Positions 61,921-64,000 of a stretch of DNA of 64,000 nucleotides are shown here, piece by piece. The stretch's first letter is position 1, and every line of letters starts with the position of its first letter. The notes under the pieces were generated by a model. It searched no databases. It saw only the letters and a program-made list of their open reading frames with translations, and was not told where the DNA came from. This DNA is from Sphingobium vermicomposti (GTDB taxonomy: Bacteria > Pseudomonadota > Alphaproteobacteria > Sphingomonadales > Sphingomonadaceae). The position numbers and the translations under genes were made by a program. Location of the stretch: positions 372,001-436,000 of the forward strand of contig NZ_JAASQR010000004.1 in assembly GCF_011762025.1 (NCBI RefSeq). The letters run 5' to 3'.

Positions 61921-63375
61921 GTGACCGCCAGCATCAGCATAGGGACCGACGGAAACGGCAACGCCGTTCTGGTCGATGTCGAGGAATTGCTCGCCACCCG
62001 TCTGCTCGTCCAGGGCAATTCCGGGTCGGGCAAGTCCCACCTTCTGCGCCGTCTGCTGGAAGAAAGCGCCGCGCTGGTCCAGCAGGTCGTGATCGACCCG
62101 GAAGGCGACTTCGTTACGCTGGCGGACGAATATGGCCATGTGGTGATCGACGCAGGCGACTATAATGAGCGCGAGATCGCCAAGATGGCGATGCGGATCC
62201 GCGAACACCGCGCCTCTGTCGTGCTGAGTCTGGACTCGCTGGAACTGGAGGCGCAGATGAAATGCGCCGCGACATTCCTGTCCGCCCTGTTCGACGCGCC
62301 GCGCGATCATTGGTATCCCGCTCTGGTCGTGGTGGACGAAGCGCAGATGTTTGCGCCCGTGGCCGCGGGCGACGTTTCGGACGAAGCCCGACGCCTGAGC
62401 CTGGCGGCGATGACCAATTTGATGTGCCGGGGACGCAAGCGCGGGCTGGCCGGGGTTATTGCGACGCAGCGGCTGGCGAAGCTGGCCAAGAATGTCGCGG
62501 CGGAGGCGTCGAATTTCCTGATGGGGCGGACATTTCTGGACATCGACATGGCGCGCGCGGCTGACTTGCTGGGCATGGAGCGGCGTCAGGCGGAACAGAT
62601 ACGCGACCTTGAGCGCGGGCGGTTCCTGGCGCTTGGCCCCGCCATCTGTCGCCGTCCGGTCGCGGTGAAGATCGGCGCGGTGAAGACCAGCACGCGGGGC
62701 GGGACGCACAAGCTGATGCCCCCGCCGGTGGCCGCGACTGGCGACCTGCAGGAGTTGCTGTTCGCCGGACCCGGAGAGGAGGATGCGCTTCCCCCTTCCC
62801 CCCCGCGCGCCGATCCGCCGCCGCTGCCCGCCGAGGAATTGATGCGTGCGCTGGCCGCGACGCCTTCCGCCAAGCCCGCCGCGCCGGAACTCGATTTTGG
62901 CCAGAATGAGCCGGTCGTGATTGCGGTGCTGGAGGAAATCGTCGCTGACCTGGGGGAATCGCAGCCGAGCGTGTCGACCCTCTATCAGGATTTCGGGGTG
63001 CGGTGCCGGATGAAGGGGCTGCGCCTGCCTCCGCTGGATCTACCCGCATTCCGCAAACGCTTTGCCATGGCGCAGGCGGGGATGTTCGATGCCGCCGATC
63101 CCCGATGGGGCGACGCGATGCGCGCCGCCGAACCGCTGCCCGAAGACATGCTGGCCCCGTTCCTGCTGGTCGCCCGTGCCGCGATGGAGGGCATGCCCTG
63201 CCCCGGCGACGCGGCGTTGGCGCGCGCCTATGGCACCAGTTCGCCGGGCCGTGTGCGGCGGCTGATCGATTATATGGAAAAGCTGGGCGTCATCGTCGCG
63301 CGAACCGACTTTGGCGGGCGGCGATCCATCGGCGTCCCCCAACTGGGCCTGAGCACGGCGGCGGCAGAGGGATGA
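61921..63375 (+). CDS. HerA/DUF87-like ATPase
   Basis: 484 residues starting with GTG at 61921, with AAGGA six bases upstream. Walker A QGNSGSGKSHLLRRLLEE near 31 and Walker B ALVVVDEAQMFAPV near 133; the segment MCRGRKRGLAGVIATQRLAK near 178 is typical of HerA-type helicase/translocase domains. A Pro-rich linker leads to a C-terminal helical region of about 130 residues without known function. Single-domain HerA-like proteins take part in DNA processing; exact role unknown. Stop overlaps the phosphatase start. Confidence 0.85.
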   Translation: MTASISIGTDGNGNAVLVDVEELLATRLLVQGNSGSGKSHLLRRLLEESAALVQQVVIDPEGDFVTLADEYGHVVIDAGDYNEREIAKMAMRIREHRASVVLSLDSLELEAQMKCAATFLSALFDAPRDHWYPALVVVDEAQMFAPVAAGDVSDEARRLSLAAMTNLMCRGRKRGLAGVIATQRLAKLAKNVAAEASNFLMGRTFLDIDMARAADLLGMERRQAEQIRDLERGRFLALGPAICRRPVAVKIGAVKTSTRGGTHKLMPPPVAATGDLQELLFAGPGEEDALPPSPPRADPPPLPAEELMRALAATPSAKPAAPELDFGQNEPVVIAVLEEIVADLGESQPSVSTLYQDFGVRCRMKGLRLPPLDLPAFRKRFAMAQAGMFDAADPRWGDAMRAAEPLPEDMLAPFLLVARAAMEGMPCPGDAALARAYGTSSPGRVRRLIDYMEKLGVIVARTDFGGRRSIGVPQLGLSTAAAEG

Positions 63376-63833
63376 CGGCGTCGGTCCTGTTCGTCTGCCT
63401 GGGCAATATCTGCCGGTCTCCGCTGGCGGAGGCGGCATTGCGCGCCGAAGCGGAACGGGTTGGGTTGCCGATCACGGTGGACTCGGCGGGCACCGGGGAC
63501 TGGCATGTCGACTGTCCGCCCGACCCGCGTGTGCAGGCCGTGGCGCTGCGCAATGGCGCTGATATTTCCCGCTATCGCGGTCGACAGGTCATGGCGCAGG
63601 ATTTTCACCGCTTCGACCATATTTTCGCGCTGGATCGGGAGAATCTTCGCAATTTGCGGCAGATCAGACCGTCGAATGGAACGGCTGAGCTGCGGTTGTT
63701 GATGGACATTGTCCTGGGTCGCGAGGGGACTGATGTCATGGACCCCTATTTTGGCGATGAAGCGGGGTTTGACGAGACTTGGGACGACGTGACGCGTGCG
63801 GCCAGGGCGATTGTTGAGCGGTTGACTGATTGA
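63372..63833 (+). CDS. Low-molecular-weight protein-tyrosine phosphatase
   Basis: 153 residues. The P-loop VCLGNICRSP (C-x5-R-S) is at residues about 9-18 and the general acid in DVMDPYFGD near 126. The ATG overlaps the HerA-like stop (ATGA). Such enzymes dephosphorylate tyrosine kinases of exopolysaccharide export or act as arsenate reductase-like proteins; the canonical DPY favours phosphatase. Confidence 0.93.
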   Translation: MTASVLFVCLGNICRSPLAEAALRAEAERVGLPITVDSAGTGDWHVDCPPDPRVQAVALRNGADISRYRGRQVMAQDFHRFDHIFALDRENLRNLRQIRPSNGTAELRLLMDIVLGREGTDVMDPYFGDEAGFDETWDDVTRAARAIVERLTD

Positions 63834-63845
63834 CTGACGCGACCA

Positions 63846-63911
63846 GTGCTCCTGCGGAGGCAGGAGCCTAGTTCCGCCGTTTCAACTGGGCTCCTGCCTT
63901 CGCAGGAGCAC
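63846..63911. repeat. Long inverted repeat with CTCCTGC core, REP-like, may terminate transcription
   Basis: GTGCTCCTGCGGAGGCAGGA then GCC (63846-63868) is repeated in reverse at 63889-63911 with two or so mismatches, a 20-base spacer between. Each arm is itself palindromic. The motif is a familiar sphingomonad extragenic repeat, here between convergent genes, where it can serve as bidirectional terminator. Confidence 0.75.
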
Positions 63912-63932
63912 GACAGCTATTCGTTCGCGCCC

Positions 63933-64000
63933 TTAAACACCCTTCGCCCGCGCGCGGAAGCTGTGCAACAGCGGTTCGGTATAGCCGTTCGGTTGGGTGA
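63933..64000 (-). CDS. glcB: Malate synthase G, C-terminal end (partial, runs off right edge)
   Basis: Only the last 21 codons are present. They end TQPNGYTEPLLHSFRARAKG-V; NGYTEP-LLH is the conserved C-terminal segment of malate synthase G, which condenses glyoxylate and acetyl-CoA in the glyoxylate cycle. Too short for more; assignment rests on that segment. Confidence 0.6.
   Translation of the reverse strand, partial: TQPNGYTEPLLHSFRARAKGV

Overview
The window is a GC-rich chromosome segment of an alphaproteobacterium, most likely a sphingomonad (Sphingobium/Sphingomonas type). The evidence is a complete aerobic-type (CobG/CobN/CobF) cobalamin gene set, GGAAC-N16/17-CGTT promoters of the EcfG general stress response, DUF1489 and DUF3606 proteins, an lptB-rpoN pair, and short palindromic intergenic repeats of the kind scattered through sphingomonad genomes. 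The genus call is inference from gene content; no 16S or other marker lies in the window.

Region 1 (1-22.5 kb) is a cobalamin (B12) island under three cobalamin riboswitches. A leftward operon makes and attaches the lower ligand (DUF1636 protein, cobT, alpha-ribazole phosphatase, cobS, threonine-phosphate decarboxylase running off the left edge). A rightward operon takes up and inserts cobalt and adenosylates it (NicT-type transporter, CobW GTPase, cobN, cobO, bluB). A second rightward operon builds the corrin ring (cobG, H, I, J, L, E, M, B, F). cobK is embedded in it on the opposite strand, and its start codon overlaps that of cobL. A Porin_O_P protein and an alpha/beta hydrolase are interleaved. 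All three riboswitches are followed by the same kind of GTCGyTC...GAGCGAC hairpin arm pair.

Region 2 (22.5-28.8 kb) is a stress module: small ORF, PrkA kinase, DUF444 and SpoVR proteins (the equivalent of E. coli yeaG-yeaH-ycgB) behind an EcfG-type promoter, then a universal stress protein.

Region 3 (28.8-38.7 kb) is a Flp/Tad pilus operon (cpaB, cpaC, tadZ-like cpaE, cpaF, tadB, tadC, tadD, a 71-residue protein, tadG, flp, tadE) with a hairpin-rich leader. Region 4 (38.7-46.7 kb, all leftward) is an unusual surface module. It has a two-partner-secretion pore (TpsB), a 2-oxoglutarate/Fe(II) oxygenase of prolyl-hydroxylase type, a collagen-like Gly-Pro-X lipoprotein, a degenerate GGDEF/EAL protein, an autotransporter beta-barrel with almost no passenger, and a ParB-like protein without ParA. 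The collagen-like/oxygenase pair is the most notable possible new system.

Region 5 (46.9-51.9 kb) holds small stress-type genes (hemerythrin, Crp/Fnr regulator, DUF3606, pcm, small membrane proteins), several with EcfG promoters. Region 6 (52-64 kb) is core chromosome: lptB, rpoN, a GNAT gene of lower GC, DUF1489, mgtE, cyclophilin, two lipoproteins, PEP carboxylase, a HerA-like ATPase, a low-molecular-weight phosphatase and the 3' end of malate synthase G at the right edge.
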